From: Candidatus Marinarcus aquaticus
GTDB taxonomy: Bacteria > Campylobacterota > Campylobacteria > Campylobacterales > Arcobacteraceae
Assembly (NCBI RefSeq): GCF_004116335.1
Contig: NZ_PDKN01000001.1
Span: 434,001-498,000 of the forward strand
Direction: 5' to 3'
Length of the DNA stretch: 64,000 bases
The notes under the pieces: generated by a model
Database searches by the model: none
Told to the model about the DNA's origin: nothing
What the model saw: only the letters and a program-made list of their open reading frames with translations
Shown: piece by piece, positions 1 through 9,460 of the stretch
Layout of the letters: the number at the start of each line of letters is the position of its first letter
Numbering within the stretch: position 1 is the first letter of the stretch
Translations under genes and position numbers: made by a program

Positions 1-52
1 TGTGATAAAGCAATTCGTATCACATTGTTTGATAAAAATTAAAGGAAAAAAG

Positions 53-2380
53 ATGTTGAAAAAATTAACAATAAAAATGAAATTGATATTGTCATTTTCT
101 ATTATGGTCGTTTTGATTCTCTTCCTTGCTGTTTACAGTATTCATGGGATTGATAAATCAAGTGATGGCTTTTCAAACTACAGAACAATGGCAAAAAATA
201 GCCTTATAGCAAGTCGTGTTCAAGCCAATGTTTTAACGATGAGACTCAATGTATTAAATTATCTTAATCAAAAATCTCAACAAGATATTGATGGGTTTAA
301 TACATATTATGAAAGAAGTTTGGAGTTTGTTGAAACAGCAAAAAAGGATATTTTTGACACTCAACAACAAGCAAATTTATTAAAAATAGAAAAAGACTTA
401 AATGTTTATCGAGATAACTTTGCTAAAGTGGTTGAGTATATGAAACAAAGAGACGAACTCAAAGAGAATATTTTAGATGTTGAAGGCAAACAAATCGAAC
501 AAAATTTAACCTCTATTGTTAAAAGTGCTCAACAAAGTAATCAGCTTGCATCAGGCTTAAAGGTGGCAGAGTCGCTTAGAACCTTTTTGCTTACACGATT
601 ATATACGATGAAATTTTTAGAATCCAACGATAAAATCGATTATGAGCGTGTGCATGAAGAGTTTAAAATATTGCATGATGAGCTTTTAACAGTAGAAAAA
701 ATGCTTGTTTCAAAAGAACATAAAACAATGATACAGGAGTCTATGAATAGCATTAAAACCTATCAAAAAGCAGTTCAATCAATTTATGAAACGATTAATG
801 CACGCAATAAAATCATTGATGAATCATTGTCTGTCATTGGTACGACAATAGCTGACTTAAGTGAAGATATAAAACTCTCTATTAAAAAAGAACAAGATCA
901 AATTGGGCCACAAATAGCCAAAGATAATGCTCAATTAGAGTTGCTTATTATGATTATTTCTGTGATTGTATTGCTCTTTGCTGTTACCTTATCAATTGCA
1001 TTACCTCGCAATATATCGCATTTATTAAGTACATTTCAAAATGGATTAATGAACTTCTTCAAATATTTAAATCGTGAAAATGCAACTGCTGAAATGATTC
1101 CTCTTGAAGGAGAGGATGAGTTCAGTAAAATGTCAGCTGTTGTTAATGAGAACATAGAAAAAACAAAAAAAGGTATTGAAGAGGACAGAAAACTGATTGA
1201 TGAAACCATTGCGGTGTTATCTGAGTTTGAACAAGGGGATCTGTGTCAGCGACTGAATTTAAGTGTTGCGAATCCTGCCTTGATGCAACTTAAAGATGTG
1301 TTGAATAAGATGGCCGATAATTTAGAGAATAATATTGAGAATGTACTGAATATTCTAGAACAGTATTCACAATACAACTATCTAAATAAGATATCAACCG
1401 GTCATTTAAAAGAACACCTATTAAAATTGGCAAGTGGGGTGAACTCTTTAGGAGACTCTATTACACAAATGCTTGTTGAAAACAAACAAAATGGATTGAC
1501 GTTGGATGACAGTTCGCATGTTTTATTAAGCAATGTGGATAAACTCAACGCCAGTTCCAATGAGGCCGCTTCTTCACTTGAAGAGACGGCAGCTGCTCTT
1601 GAACAAATTACAAGTAATGTTCGTTTAAATACAGAAAACATCGCACAAATGTCAACACTCTCTGAAGGTGTGACCTCGTCTGCAAAACAGGGTGAAAAAT
1701 TGGCTAACCAAACCAATACTTCAATGGATGAAATCAATGAGCAAGTTGAATTGATTAATGAAGCGATATCGGTCATAGATCAAATCGCATTTCAAACCAA
1801 TATTCTCTCGCTTAATGCAGCCGTTGAAGCAGCCACTGCAGGTGAAGCAGGAAAAGGGTTTGCAGTGGTTGCACAAGAGGTTCGTAATCTTGCTTCAAGA
1901 AGTGCTGAAGCTGCTGATGAAATTAAATCACTTGTAGAGAGTGCTACTTCAAAAGCAAATCATGGTAAGAGCATGGCGGGAAATATGATTGAAGGGTATA
2001 AAACACTCAATGATAATATCATGAAAACCATTGGTTTAATCTCTGATATTGAAAATGCTTCTAAAGAGCAACTTGCAGGTATTGAACAAATCAATGATGC
2101 CGTTAATGAGTTGGATCAACAAACACAACAAAATGCGATGGTCGCTTCACAAACCAGAGATATTGCGGTATTAACCGATGAGATTGCAAAACTCATTGTT
2201 AATGATGCTAATGCCAAAGAGTTTGGTGGAAAAAATGAAGTGAAAGCTCGATCCATTCAAAAAAACAATGAACAACTAGAGTCCCAGAAAAGTCAACCTG
2301 AACAACGACAAACCAATAGTGAGAAACTTGAGAGTAAAAAAGTCTCTTCTGGCTCAAAAGAGGAATGGGAGAGCTTTTAA
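53..2380 (+). CDS. Methyl-accepting chemotaxis protein
   Basis: Transmembrane chemoreceptor of 775 aa that signals to the CheA-CheW array. A first membrane helix lies at about residues 5-28, followed by a long helical periplasmic domain, a second membrane helix near 295-317, a HAMP-like linker and the cytoplasmic signalling helices. The hairpin tip is clear at about 575-616 ([14 protein letters not shown], then [15 protein letters not shown]). The protein ends in EWESF, resembling the NWETF tether that recruits CheR/CheB. I place the start at ATG 53, which has AAAGGA just upstream, rather than the GTG at position 2. The ligand is unknown. Confidence 0.95.
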   Translation: MLKKLTIKMKLILSFSIMVVLILFLAVYSIHGIDKSSDGFSNYRTMAKNSLIASRVQANVLTMRLNVLNYLNQKSQQDIDGFNTYYERSLEFVETAKKDIFDTQQQANLLKIEKDLNVYRDNFAKVVEYMKQRDELKENILDVEGKQIEQNLTSIVKSAQQSNQLASGLKVAESLRTFLLTRLYTMKFLESNDKIDYERVHEEFKILHDELLTVEKMLVSKEHKTMIQESMNSIKTYQKAVQSIYETINARNKIIDESLSVIGTTIADLSEDIKLSIKKEQDQIGPQIAKDNAQLELLIMIISVIVLLFAVTLSIALPRNISHLLSTFQNGLMNFFKYLNRENATAEMIPLEGEDEFSKMSAVVNENIEKTKKGIEEDRKLIDETIAVLSEFEQGDLCQRLNLSVANPALMQLKDVLNKMADNLENNIENVLNILEQYSQYNYLNKISTGHLKEHLLKLASGVNSLGDSITQMLVENKQNGLTLDDSSHVLLSNVDKLNASSNEAASSLEETAAALEQITSNVRLNTENIAQMSTLSEGVTSSAKQGEKLANQTNTSMDEINEQVELINEAISVIDQIAFQTNILSLNAAVEAATAGEAGKGFAVVAQEVRNLASRSAEAADEIKSLVESATSKANHGKSMAGNMIEGYKTLNDNIMKTIGLISDIENASKEQLAGIEQINDAVNELDQQTQQNAMVASQTRDIAVLTDEIAKLIVNDANAKEFGGKNEVKARSIQKNNEQLESQKSQPEQRQTNSEKLESKKVSSGSKEEWESF

Positions 2381-2386
2381 AGCTCT
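2370..2386 (+). terminator. Weak hairpin at end of chemoreceptor gene
   Basis: A 7-bp perfect stem (AGAGCTT / AAGCTCT) with a 3-base loop overlaps the stop codon. It is followed by a short T-containing stretch rather than a long T run, so it is only a possible weak terminator. Confidence 0.35.
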
Positions 2387-2511
2387 TCTGTTTAGAACTA
2401 TTGTATCTGATACTATCTATTACTTATTTGTAATCAAACTGTCTCTTAACTGACTCTTTTTTGTAACTATCACACTTTATGATTTCATGCAAATAGATCA
2501 AAAGGAAAAAG

Positions 2512-3531
2512 ATGGCAAAAAGAGTATTCATCATTGAGTATGCAAAAGGGAGTGATAAAGGCTTTGATGGTTTTAGACCAGATAGCAAACCAATATTGCA
2601 AGCAATTGAACAAGAGACGAAGTATAAAACGGAGATTGTTTTTTACAAACCCAATAAGAAGTATGAATTGCTTGATTACTTAAAAGAGAATGCTCACTCA
2701 GTAATAAGCCGTATTAATCCAGGTAACTTAAAAGAGGTAGACGAGTACTTTCAGTTTTTAAAAGCATTAGGGAACTATGGCGTGATTGTACATACGCACC
2801 CTGATGTGATGATCAATTTAGACTTTAAAGATATATTAGCCAAACTCAAAGATACGAAGTTGGGAGATAAACAAACAGAGTTCTATCATACGTATGGTGA
2901 GTTTGTTACACGTTTTCCTTCATTGTTAAAAGAGTATGGTATACGTGTATTAAAAACAAACTATGGTTCAACAGGAGAAGGCGTATATTTAGTCAGTCTG
3001 AAAGATGATGGTTCAATTGTATCTACTGAAGCTGTAAACAATGATAAGTACTACTATGAGAACATGCAAGAGTTTTTAACGGCTTTTGAAAGAAAGTTTG
3101 AAGAAGAGAGTGAAAACGCTGCCTACTTTAAAGGAAAAGTAGGGTTTGTAAACTGTCGTTACCTTCCAAGAATTTGTGAAGGAGAGGTTCGAGTATTATT
3201 GGTCAATGATAAGATTATCTCAGTGGTACATAAAAAACCTCAAGAAGGACAATTTTCTGCCACACTCTTTTCAGGTGCAAAGTATAAGTATGAATCTCCT
3301 GATGAACCAAAGTGGAAAGATGTGGTTAAGCTGACACAAAAAGGTCTTAAAGATATCAAACCATTTTTACATGGACAAAACTACCCAATACTTTGGACCA
3401 TGGATTATATTTTAGATTATGATAAAGAGGGGAATGATGTCTATGTCTTGTCTGAAATTAACTGTTCATGTGTGGGAATCTCTACAGAGCTACAATATGC
3501 TAAAGAGGTGGCAAAAGTCTTTAAAAAGTAG
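2512..3531 (+). CDS. Cj0069-like conserved protein, possible ATP-grasp type
   Basis: A 339-aa soluble protein resembling the Campylobacter Cj0069 family. The N-terminal third looks like an alpha/beta nucleotide-binding region. The segment LKTNYGSTGEGVYLV (about residues 146-160) and a later acidic LSEINCSCVGIS motif near the C-terminus suggest the glycine-rich loop and metal-binding end of an ATP-grasp ligase. That fold assignment is inference, and the substrate is unknown. The ATG at 2512 follows a good ribosome site (AAAAGGAAAAAG). The gene stands alone between the chemoreceptor and a small unknown gene. Confidence 0.75.
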   Translation: MAKRVFIIEYAKGSDKGFDGFRPDSKPILQAIEQETKYKTEIVFYKPNKKYELLDYLKENAHSVISRINPGNLKEVDEYFQFLKALGNYGVIVHTHPDVMINLDFKDILAKLKDTKLGDKQTEFYHTYGEFVTRFPSLLKEYGIRVLKTNYGSTGEGVYLVSLKDDGSIVSTEAVNNDKYYYENMQEFLTAFERKFEEESENAAYFKGKVGFVNCRYLPRICEGEVRVLLVNDKIISVVHKKPQEGQFSATLFSGAKYKYESPDEPKWKDVVKLTQKGLKDIKPFLHGQNYPILWTMDYILDYDKEGNDVYVLSEINCSCVGISTELQYAKEVAKVFKK

Positions 3532-3590
3532 TGTTTAAAATATTTTAAAAAAAGCTATTGTACAATACTTGCATAAGATAAGGATTGATA

Positions 3591-4121
3591 ATGAATGACA
3601 GATTACATGAAATTATTGGGCAAGTAGCTATTTTACATGAACATTTTGAAAACAGAAAAGAACTGCACAATTTAGAGCTCATTGAGAAGCGTCTTGAAGA
3701 GGTAGATGAAGATGTTAAAGAGCACTATCTTACGCTTCTTATGCAGTACTATTTTCAAAGCAATGACTTGGTCAACCTGCAAGCACTCTTGTTGCAAGGA
3801 TTTAAATTTGATATGCGTTTTGAAGATATTAAAGAGGCATTTATCCACATTCAAAGTGAAGAGAATGTCATAGAGTTTTTTGAAGACCAAGTCGTGATGT
3901 TAAAAGATGAGATCGATGAGGTGCAACTTGAACAGATGTACAACTATTACCATAAGCACCCTTTGTATCAAATCTTTTTAAAAACACCACTGAATTTAAT
4001 TAAACGTAATCGTTATGTGTGTGCAAAAGCTTATAAAAGCCAACAAGGTTTTGCAAAGTTTTTTCTCAATAAAGACCTGCTGGAATCTTTACAAAAAGAT
4101 ATGCCATTTTTATTAAAATAA
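3591..4121 (+). CDS. Hypothetical protein
   Basis: A 176-aa soluble, acidic, predominantly helical protein with no signal peptide or membrane segment and no motif that I recognise. Start chosen at ATG 3591, about 7 bases after AAGGA; an in-frame TTG six bases earlier is less likely. A TACAAT hexamer at 3561-3566 could be its -10 box. It ends one base before the convergent minus-strand gene, so the two may share a termination region. Confidence 0.7.
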   Translation: MNDRLHEIIGQVAILHEHFENRKELHNLELIEKRLEEVDEDVKEHYLTLLMQYYFQSNDLVNLQALLLQGFKFDMRFEDIKEAFIHIQSEENVIEFFEDQVVMLKDEIDEVQLEQMYNYYHKHPLYQIFLKTPLNLIKRNRYVCAKAYKSQQGFAKFFLNKDLLESLQKDMPFLLK

Positions 4122-4122
4122 C

Positions 4123-4770
4123 TCACAACTTGAAGTAGAGATTTTTTAAAATCTCTATTTGCTGATGTAGTACATAATTGTATTTAAACTCACACTCTTT
4201 TAAGTAATAAAAGAAGTTCTCTTCGCTGATCCCTTTGTATTTTTTTAGATTCTGCTCCAAATAGGCCCAAAAGACTTTCAACGGTGTTTTGTAGGCATTT
4301 TGTGATTGCAATTTGTGCCAAGATAAATAACGTTCAAAACTGTCATCATGCTCTTGTAATGCACTTTTTGAAAGCTTGGGCATTAAAAGTGTGAAGATGG
4401 TTTGATTGCTGTAAAAGCCAATGATATTAACTGCTTCATACAACGATTTTCTTTTTCTGTTTTTTTGACGTTGTGTAAAGTAGTAGTGCTCCTCATAGGA
4501 GTTTTCGGTGTGGATTTGTTGTTCGTAAACCTCTTGTGCATGCTTGGCGATGAGTTTGCGAAAGAGTGCATAGCGGTTTGCTACGGTGCGATAATTAACT
4601 TTTAATAGTTGAGCACTTTGTTGGGCATTGATATTACTGCAAAAGAGATGTATCACTTCACAATCCATGTTCTGTTTTTTAAGTGAAAACTTCGTTTTGC
4701 AAGAGGCACATTTAAAGTAATCATTGCTTAGAGAATAGAGATGGGTCATGTTACATTTTGGGCAGTTCAT
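4123..4770 (-). CDS. Transposase-like zinc-ribbon protein (IS1595/ISXO2-related, probably inactive)
   Basis: A 215-aa protein beginning with a zinc ribbon (C3-x2-C6, C21-x2-C24), then a helix-turn-helix-like stretch (SAQLLKVNYRTVANRYALFRKL), and ending with YYLKECEFKYNYV. That ending matches the typical YLNEFxFRYN tail of IS1595-family (ISXO2-like) transposases. The middle region is much shorter than in the family (about 300 aa) and the acidic catalytic triad is not recognisable. No terminal inverted repeats or target duplication are seen around it. It may be a degenerate or domesticated transposase acting as a DNA-binding protein; function unknown. Confidence 0.65.
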   Translation of the reverse strand: MNCPKCNMTHLYSLSNDYFKCASCKTKFSLKKQNMDCEVIHLFCSNINAQQSAQLLKVNYRTVANRYALFRKLIAKHAQEVYEQQIHTENSYEEHYYFTQRQKNRKRKSLYEAVNIIGFYSNQTIFTLLMPKLSKSALQEHDDSFERYLSWHKLQSQNAYKTPLKVFWAYLEQNLKKYKGISEENFFYYLKECEFKYNYVLHQQIEILKNLYFKL

Positions 4771-4775
4771 AAATG

Positions 4776-4784
4776 ATTATACCA
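4776..4784 (-). promoter_or_regulatory. Extended -10 promoter, possibly leaderless
   Basis: Read on the minus strand the sequence is TGGTATAAT, a perfect extended -10 element, ending only 5 bases before the ATG of the transposase-like gene at 4770. Transcription would start at or next to the start codon, and no ribosome-binding site is visible. Confidence 0.5.
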
Positions 4785-4888
4785 TTTTAGTTCTAAAAAT
4801 ACATAAGCGTAAAGAAAAATAATATCTTTTTTAAGTAAGTTGTTCTACACTTTTACAAAATGAATTCATATATACAAAAGGAAGACAC

Positions 4889-5683
4889 ATGTGCAAAGAT
4901 TGCGGTTGCAGTATTACTGACCATCATCACCACGACCATGACCATGAACACCATCATCATGACCATGACCATCACTCTCATGAGCACCAAAATGCTCACG
5001 AAACCTTACACCATAATCCACAACTGAATGACTCAAAAACCATCTCAGTGATTAAGAAGATTTTGGATAAAAATGACCATGAAGCAGCACATAACCGTGC
5101 ACATTTCGATAACCATAAAGTTTTGGGTATTAACCTGATGTCCAGTCCAGGAAGTGGAAAGACAACCCTACTTGAACATTTAGCTGATATTGCTGATTTT
5201 AAGTTTGGTGTGGTTGAAGGGGATTTAGAGACAAATAAAGACGCCGACAGATTGATTAAAAAAGGCATCAAAGCTGTACAAATTCAAACAGGAAGTGCCT
5301 GTCACTTGGATGCTTTTATGGTGCATAAAGGTCTGCATGATATGCCTTTAGATGATTTGGATGTATGTTTTGTTGAGAATGTTGGAAACTTAGTTTGTCC
5401 TGCAAGTTATGATGTGGGAACACATTTGAATATTGTACTAGTAAGCATCCCTGAAGGTGAAGATAAAATCATCAAATACCCAGTTATGTTCAGAAGTGCT
5501 GATTTGATTTTAATCACTAAAACCGATTTATTGCCTCATTTTGATTATGACATTGAAGCAGAGAAAGCCAATGCCAGAAAACTCAAACCCAATGTGGATA
5601 TCTTAGAAGTATCAACCAAAGATGAAAAAAGTCTTCAACGTGTAGTTGACTGGATTAAATTTAAAATGAATCATCGAGGATAG
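4889..5683 (+). CDS. hypB: Hydrogenase nickel incorporation protein HypB
   Basis: GTPase (264 aa) that delivers nickel to the NiFe-hydrogenase large subunit together with HypA. The N-terminus carries CxxCGC, then a histidine-rich tract (18 His in the first 45 residues) suited to nickel storage or sequestration. The G domain follows, with P-loop SSPGSGKTTL near residue 89, ETNKDADRL, the metal site GSACHLD, and the TKTDLL specificity motif. It starts the cluster hypB-hypC-hypD, with 3-base gaps between genes. SD AAAGGAAG precedes ATG 4889. hypF and hydrogenase structural genes are not in the window. Confidence 0.97.
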   Translation: MCKDCGCSITDHHHHDHDHEHHHHDHDHHSHEHQNAHETLHHNPQLNDSKTISVIKKILDKNDHEAAHNRAHFDNHKVLGINLMSSPGSGKTTLLEHLADIADFKFGVVEGDLETNKDADRLIKKGIKAVQIQTGSACHLDAFMVHKGLHDMPLDDLDVCFVENVGNLVCPASYDVGTHLNIVLVSIPEGEDKIIKYPVMFRSADLILITKTDLLPHFDYDIEAEKANARKLKPNVDILEVSTKDEKSLQRVVDWIKFKMNHRG

Positions 5684-5686
5684 AGT

Positions 5687-5971
5687 ATGTGCCTTTCAAT
5701 ACCTTCAAAAATTACTAAGATTGATAAAGAGACCAATATTGCTACTGTTGATACCATGGGAGTAGAGAGAGAAGCCAGCTTGGATTTGATTGACCAAGAG
5801 GTTCAAATTGGGGATTATGTTTTGATTCACATTGGATTTGCCATGAATAAAATCGATGAAGAGGATGCATTAGAGAGTCTGAAAATCTATCGTGAAATCA
5901 TTGATAAAATGGAAGAAGAAGACCGTCTGGCTGCCATAGCTGAGTCGGACAACTGCCCAAGCAGAGCATAA
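5687..5971 (+). CDS. hypC: Hydrogenase assembly chaperone HypC
   Basis: Small chaperone (94 aa, family about 75-95) that works with HypD in assembling the Fe(CN)2CO centre and carries it to the hydrogenase large subunit. It begins MCLSIPSKI, with the invariant Cys2, and continues as an OB-fold-like beta domain (GDYVLIHIGFAMNKIDEEDA). It starts 3 bases after hypB ends and ends 3 bases before hypD starts, so it is co-transcribed. Confidence 0.96.
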   Translation: MCLSIPSKITKIDKETNIATVDTMGVEREASLDLIDQEVQIGDYVLIHIGFAMNKIDEEDALESLKIYREIIDKMEEEDRLAAIAESDNCPSRA

Positions 5972-5974
5972 CGT

Positions 5975-7096
5975 ATGAGCGAATTAAAGTTAAAAGATCT
6001 CTATGATGGTTTCAGAGACCCGCAAGCCATTCAAGCCTTGGCGAAACTCATTGACCAAGAGGCACAAAAACTCAACAAATCGATTGGCATTATGGAGGTA
6101 TGTGGCGGGCATACGCACTCTATTATGAAGTTTGGTTTAAACCAACTCTTGCCTAAAAGCATACGTTTTATTCATGGTCCGGGGTGTCCTGTTTGTGTGA
6201 TGCCAAAAGAGAGAATTGACCATGCGTATGCACTTTCGATGCAAGATGGCGTGATTTTAGTTACATTGGGTGATATGATAAAAGTACCAGGAAGTAAAGG
6301 AAGTCTTCAAGATGCCAGGGCCAATGGTGCAGATGTTCGATTTGTTTACTCTCCGATGGAGTGTATTAAAATTGCTTTAGAAAACCCCGATAAAAAAGTC
6401 ATCTTTTTTGCCATTGGATTTGAGACCACGACTCCTATGACCAGTGCATTGATTCATCAAGTATTGAATAAAAAAATCACTAATATTCTCTTTCATATCA
6501 ATCACATCACCGTACCTGAGCCTATGAGAGTCTTGCTGGATGATGAAAACAGTATTGATGCTTTTATAGGGCCCAGTCATGTCAGTGTAATCACTGGAAG
6601 TAAAATCTATGAAGAGTTTCCACGAGATTATGGCAAACCTGTTGTTGTAAGTGGCTTTGAACCTGTGGATGTGATGCAATCGGTGTTGATGATTTTAAAA
6701 CAGTTCAATGAAAACCGATGCGAACTGGAAACGCAATATACAAGAAGTGTGACACGTGATGGAAACTTTCAAGCACAAAAACTCAATGAACTTTACTTTA
6801 CAAAGCGTGAGCATTTCAGATGGAGGGGTATCGGAGATATCCCAAGCAGTGCTTACAGACTAAAAGATGAGTTTTCCAACATTGATGCAGAAGTCATTTA
6901 TAAAGATATCTTACCCAATGAGAGTATTGATGACCATAAACTTTGTATTTGTGGCGATATTTTAAAAGGCAAAGCCAATCCCAAAGATTGTAAAGTTTTT
7001 GGAAAAGGGTGCAATCCAAGTAATCCATTGGGAAGCTGTATGGTGAGTAGTGAAGGGGCTTGCAGTGCTTATTATAAATACGGAAATCTCATCTAA
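5975..7096 (+). CDS. hypD: Hydrogenase formation protein HypD
   Basis: Iron-sulfur scaffold (373 aa) on which the Fe(CN)2CO group is assembled, with HypC and HypE. Characteristic motifs are visible: CGGHTH near residue 43, GPGCPVC near 70, and the GFETTTP loop. The C-terminal cysteine cluster (CICGDILKG, DCKVFGKGC, GSCMVSSEGACSAYY) ligates the 4Fe-4S cluster. Third gene of the hypBCD run, immediately downstream of hypC. Confidence 0.97.
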   Translation: MSELKLKDLYDGFRDPQAIQALAKLIDQEAQKLNKSIGIMEVCGGHTHSIMKFGLNQLLPKSIRFIHGPGCPVCVMPKERIDHAYALSMQDGVILVTLGDMIKVPGSKGSLQDARANGADVRFVYSPMECIKIALENPDKKVIFFAIGFETTTPMTSALIHQVLNKKITNILFHINHITVPEPMRVLLDDENSIDAFIGPSHVSVITGSKIYEEFPRDYGKPVVVSGFEPVDVMQSVLMILKQFNENRCELETQYTRSVTRDGNFQAQKLNELYFTKREHFRWRGIGDIPSSAYRLKDEFSNIDAEVIYKDILPNESIDDHKLCICGDILKGKANPKDCKVFGKGCNPSNPLGSCMVSSEGACSAYYKYGNLI

Positions 7097-7157
7097 AGTG
7101 CATCTTTGAATAGGTTCTGTTTTTTGATACAATTAAAAAAAAATATTGAGGTGTAAA

Positions 7158-8021
7158 ATGGCTGACTTAATAAAAACTATTGGATTTATAGGCGTTGGTG
7201 TAATGGGAAAATCAATGGTGAGAAACCTTATGAAAAAAGGTTACCGTGTCACTATTTATGCTCGAACTAAAGAGAAAGTTCAAGATGTTATTGATGATGG
7301 AGCGCTGTTTTGTGAAAGCATCAAAGCATGTGTAAAGAACAAAGATGCTGTGATTACGATTGTTGGATATCCTAAAGATGTGGAGGAGGTTTATTTTTCA
7401 CAAGAGGGTGTACTCAACAGTGCAGCAAAGGGTACCTATTTGATTGATATGACCACAACAACTCCAAGTCTCTCTGTTAAAATCAGTGAAGAGGCACAAA
7501 CAAAAGGATTAAAAGCTTTAGATGCGCCTGTTTCAGGTGGAGATACGGGTGCTTTAAATGCCACTCTTTCTATCATGGTAGGTGGAGATAAAACGGACTT
7601 TGAAACGTGTAAACCTGTGTTTGAAGCCATGGGTACAACCATCATTTATGAAGGTCAAGCAGGAAGTGGTCAACACACCAAAATGGCCAATCAAATTGCT
7701 ATTGCAGGCATTATGGCAGGTGTGAGTGAAGCCATTGCTTATGGAAACAAAGTTGGTTTAGATATTCCAACCATGATAGACAGCATTAAAAATGGTGCAG
7801 CACAAAGTTGGCATATGACAAACAATGCTCCAAAGATGCACAAAAGAGAGTTTGAACCGGGATTTTATATCAAGCACATGGTGAAAGATTTAAAAATTGC
7901 CAATGAAGAGGTAGCAAATCTCAAAGTCTTAGAGGACGTTTTAGAGATGTATGAGACCTTAGAAAAAAAAGGTGATGGTGATTTAGGGACACAAGCACTC
8001 TGTAAATATTATGAAAAGTAA
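7158..8021 (+). CDS. NAD(P)-dependent beta-hydroxyacid dehydrogenase (3-hydroxyisobutyrate dehydrogenase family)
   Basis: A 287-aa cytosolic oxidoreductase. The Rossmann motif GFIGVGVMGKSMVRNL is at the N-terminus. The family signature DAPVSGGDTGALNATLSIMVGG is mid-protein, and QHTKMANQ contains the expected catalytic lysine. Family members oxidise 3-hydroxyisobutyrate, tartronate semialdehyde or succinic semialdehyde; the substrate here cannot be told. It sits between hypD and hypE on the same strand (12-base gap to hypE), so it is probably co-transcribed with hydrogenase maturation genes. Start chosen at ATG 7158 after GAGG; an in-frame TTG at 7146 is less likely. Confidence 0.9.
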   Translation: MADLIKTIGFIGVGVMGKSMVRNLMKKGYRVTIYARTKEKVQDVIDDGALFCESIKACVKNKDAVITIVGYPKDVEEVYFSQEGVLNSAAKGTYLIDMTTTTPSLSVKISEEAQTKGLKALDAPVSGGDTGALNATLSIMVGGDKTDFETCKPVFEAMGTTIIYEGQAGSGQHTKMANQIAIAGIMAGVSEAIAYGNKVGLDIPTMIDSIKNGAAQSWHMTNNAPKMHKREFEPGFYIKHMVKDLKIANEEVANLKVLEDVLEMYETLEKKGDGDLGTQALCKYYEK

Positions 8022-8033
8022 AGTAGGAAAAGA

Positions 8034-9032
8034 ATGACAAAAACAATCACACTTGCGCATGGTAATGGTGGACAAGAGAACAATGAACTCATTGGCTCAA
8101 TTTTTTATAAAGCATTTAAAAATGATATTTTAGCCAAAAGCGAAGATGCAGCAGTAATTGAAAATGGCAAATTGGCGTTTTCAACGGACTCTTTTACGGT
8201 AAGTCCTCTTGAGTTTCCAGGGGCTGATATTGGAAAATTAGCTGTATGTGGTACATGTAATGATTTAGCCATGATGGGCGCACAACCTAAATACATGACC
8301 TGTTCAGTCATTATTGAAGAGGGGTTTGAAGTTGAAACACTCAATCGAATCGTTCAATCCATGAAAGAGGAGCTTGCTAAAAATGGTGCTAAGGTTGTAA
8401 GTGGGGATACAAAAGTAGTACCCAAAGGCAGTGTGGATAAAATCTTTATCAATACCACGGGTATTGGTGAAATCAAAAAATCAGGTATCTCTTCAAACAG
8501 TATTACAAGCGGTGATGTGATTTTAGTCTCAAACTCTATTGGTCAACATGGGGCGACTATTTTTGCTGCACGAGAAGGGATTGATATGAGCTCTAACTTA
8601 CAATCTGATTGTGCTTCATTGTGGCCAGTGGTTGAAAAACTTATTGATAGTGGGGTTCAAATAACAGCTTTACGAGATGCCACACGAGGTGGAGTGAATG
8701 CAGTTTTAAATGAGTGGGCAAATCAGTCCAATGTTTGTATAGAAGTTGAAGAGACAAAAGTGCCTGTGTGTGATGAAGTGAATGGTATTTGTGAACTGCT
8801 TGGTTTTGAAGCCATGAGTTTGGCTAATGAGGGTACGTTTGTTTTAGCCATACCCAAAGAGGATGCTCAAAAAGCTTTAGAGGTTCTTCACAGTTGTGAA
8901 GTTGCTAAAGAGGCGGCAATGATTGGAACGGTCACACACCAATATGATAAAAAAGTGGTACTGCACTCAGCGTGGGGAACAAAACGATTTTTAGAGACAC
9001 CTACGGGAGAACTCTTGCCACGAATTTGCTGA
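8034..9032 (+). CDS. hypE: Hydrogenase expression/formation protein HypE
   Basis: Dehydratase (332 aa) that converts the thiocarbamate on its C-terminal cysteine to thiocyanate, the source of hydrogenase cyanide ligands. It has the AIR-synthase-like fold with AHGNGGQENNELI at the start, FSTDSFTVSP, DLAMMGAQP, SGDTKVV and RDATRGGVNAVL. It ends in PRIC, placing the essential cysteine at the last residue. SD TAGGAAAAG precedes ATG 8034; hypA follows 30 bases downstream. Confidence 0.97.
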   Translation: MTKTITLAHGNGGQENNELIGSIFYKAFKNDILAKSEDAAVIENGKLAFSTDSFTVSPLEFPGADIGKLAVCGTCNDLAMMGAQPKYMTCSVIIEEGFEVETLNRIVQSMKEELAKNGAKVVSGDTKVVPKGSVDKIFINTTGIGEIKKSGISSNSITSGDVILVSNSIGQHGATIFAAREGIDMSSNLQSDCASLWPVVEKLIDSGVQITALRDATRGGVNAVLNEWANQSNVCIEVEETKVPVCDEVNGICELLGFEAMSLANEGTFVLAIPKEDAQKALEVLHSCEVAKEAAMIGTVTHQYDKKVVLHSAWGTKRFLETPTGELLPRIC

Positions 9033-9062
9033 TAGAATTTGTACGTTTAAAAAAGGATAAGA

Positions 9063-9404
9063 ATGCATGAATACTCAATTGTTCAATCGCTCTTAGAGAG
9101 TTGTGAAGAGCATGCTAAAGCCAATGATGCGCAATCAATCTCAAAAGTGGTGGTAAAAATCGGCGTATTAAGTGGAGTTGAACCCGATTTACTTGAAACT
9201 GCTTTTAACACGTTTAAAGAAAAGACCATTTGTCATAATGCTGATTTTATTATAAATGTCCAAGATATTGTCATAAAATGCCATGATTGTAATACCACCT
9301 CGACCTTGAAAAAACGAGAGTTTCATTGTCCCAAATGTCAAAGTATTAATATAGATGTCACGGATGGGGAAGAGATGTATTTAATGTCCTTAGAGATGGA
9401 GTAA
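9063..9404 (+). CDS. hypA: Hydrogenase nickel incorporation protein HypA
   Basis: Nickel metallochaperone (113 aa). It begins MHEYSIV, with the His2 nickel ligand, and has the zinc site CHDC near residue 74 paired with CPKC near 90. It works with HypB, encoded at the other end of the cluster. The gene order hypB-C-D-(dehydrogenase)-E-A ends here. SD AAGGATAAG precedes the ATG. Confidence 0.96.
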   Translation: MHEYSIVQSLLESCEEHAKANDAQSISKVVVKIGVLSGVEPDLLETAFNTFKEKTICHNADFIINVQDIVIKCHDCNTTSTLKKREFHCPKCQSINIDVTDGEEMYLMSLEME

Positions 9405-9460
9405 AGTTTTAAATAATTTTTGGCTATAGTTCTCTAAAATTTTATATGCAAAGGAAGCTA

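Noticed and set aside
4889-5020. Short CAC/CAT repeat tract as a microsatellite or CRISPR-like repeat
   Set aside because: It encodes the His-rich N-terminus of HypB, a known nickel-binding feature; there are no spacers.
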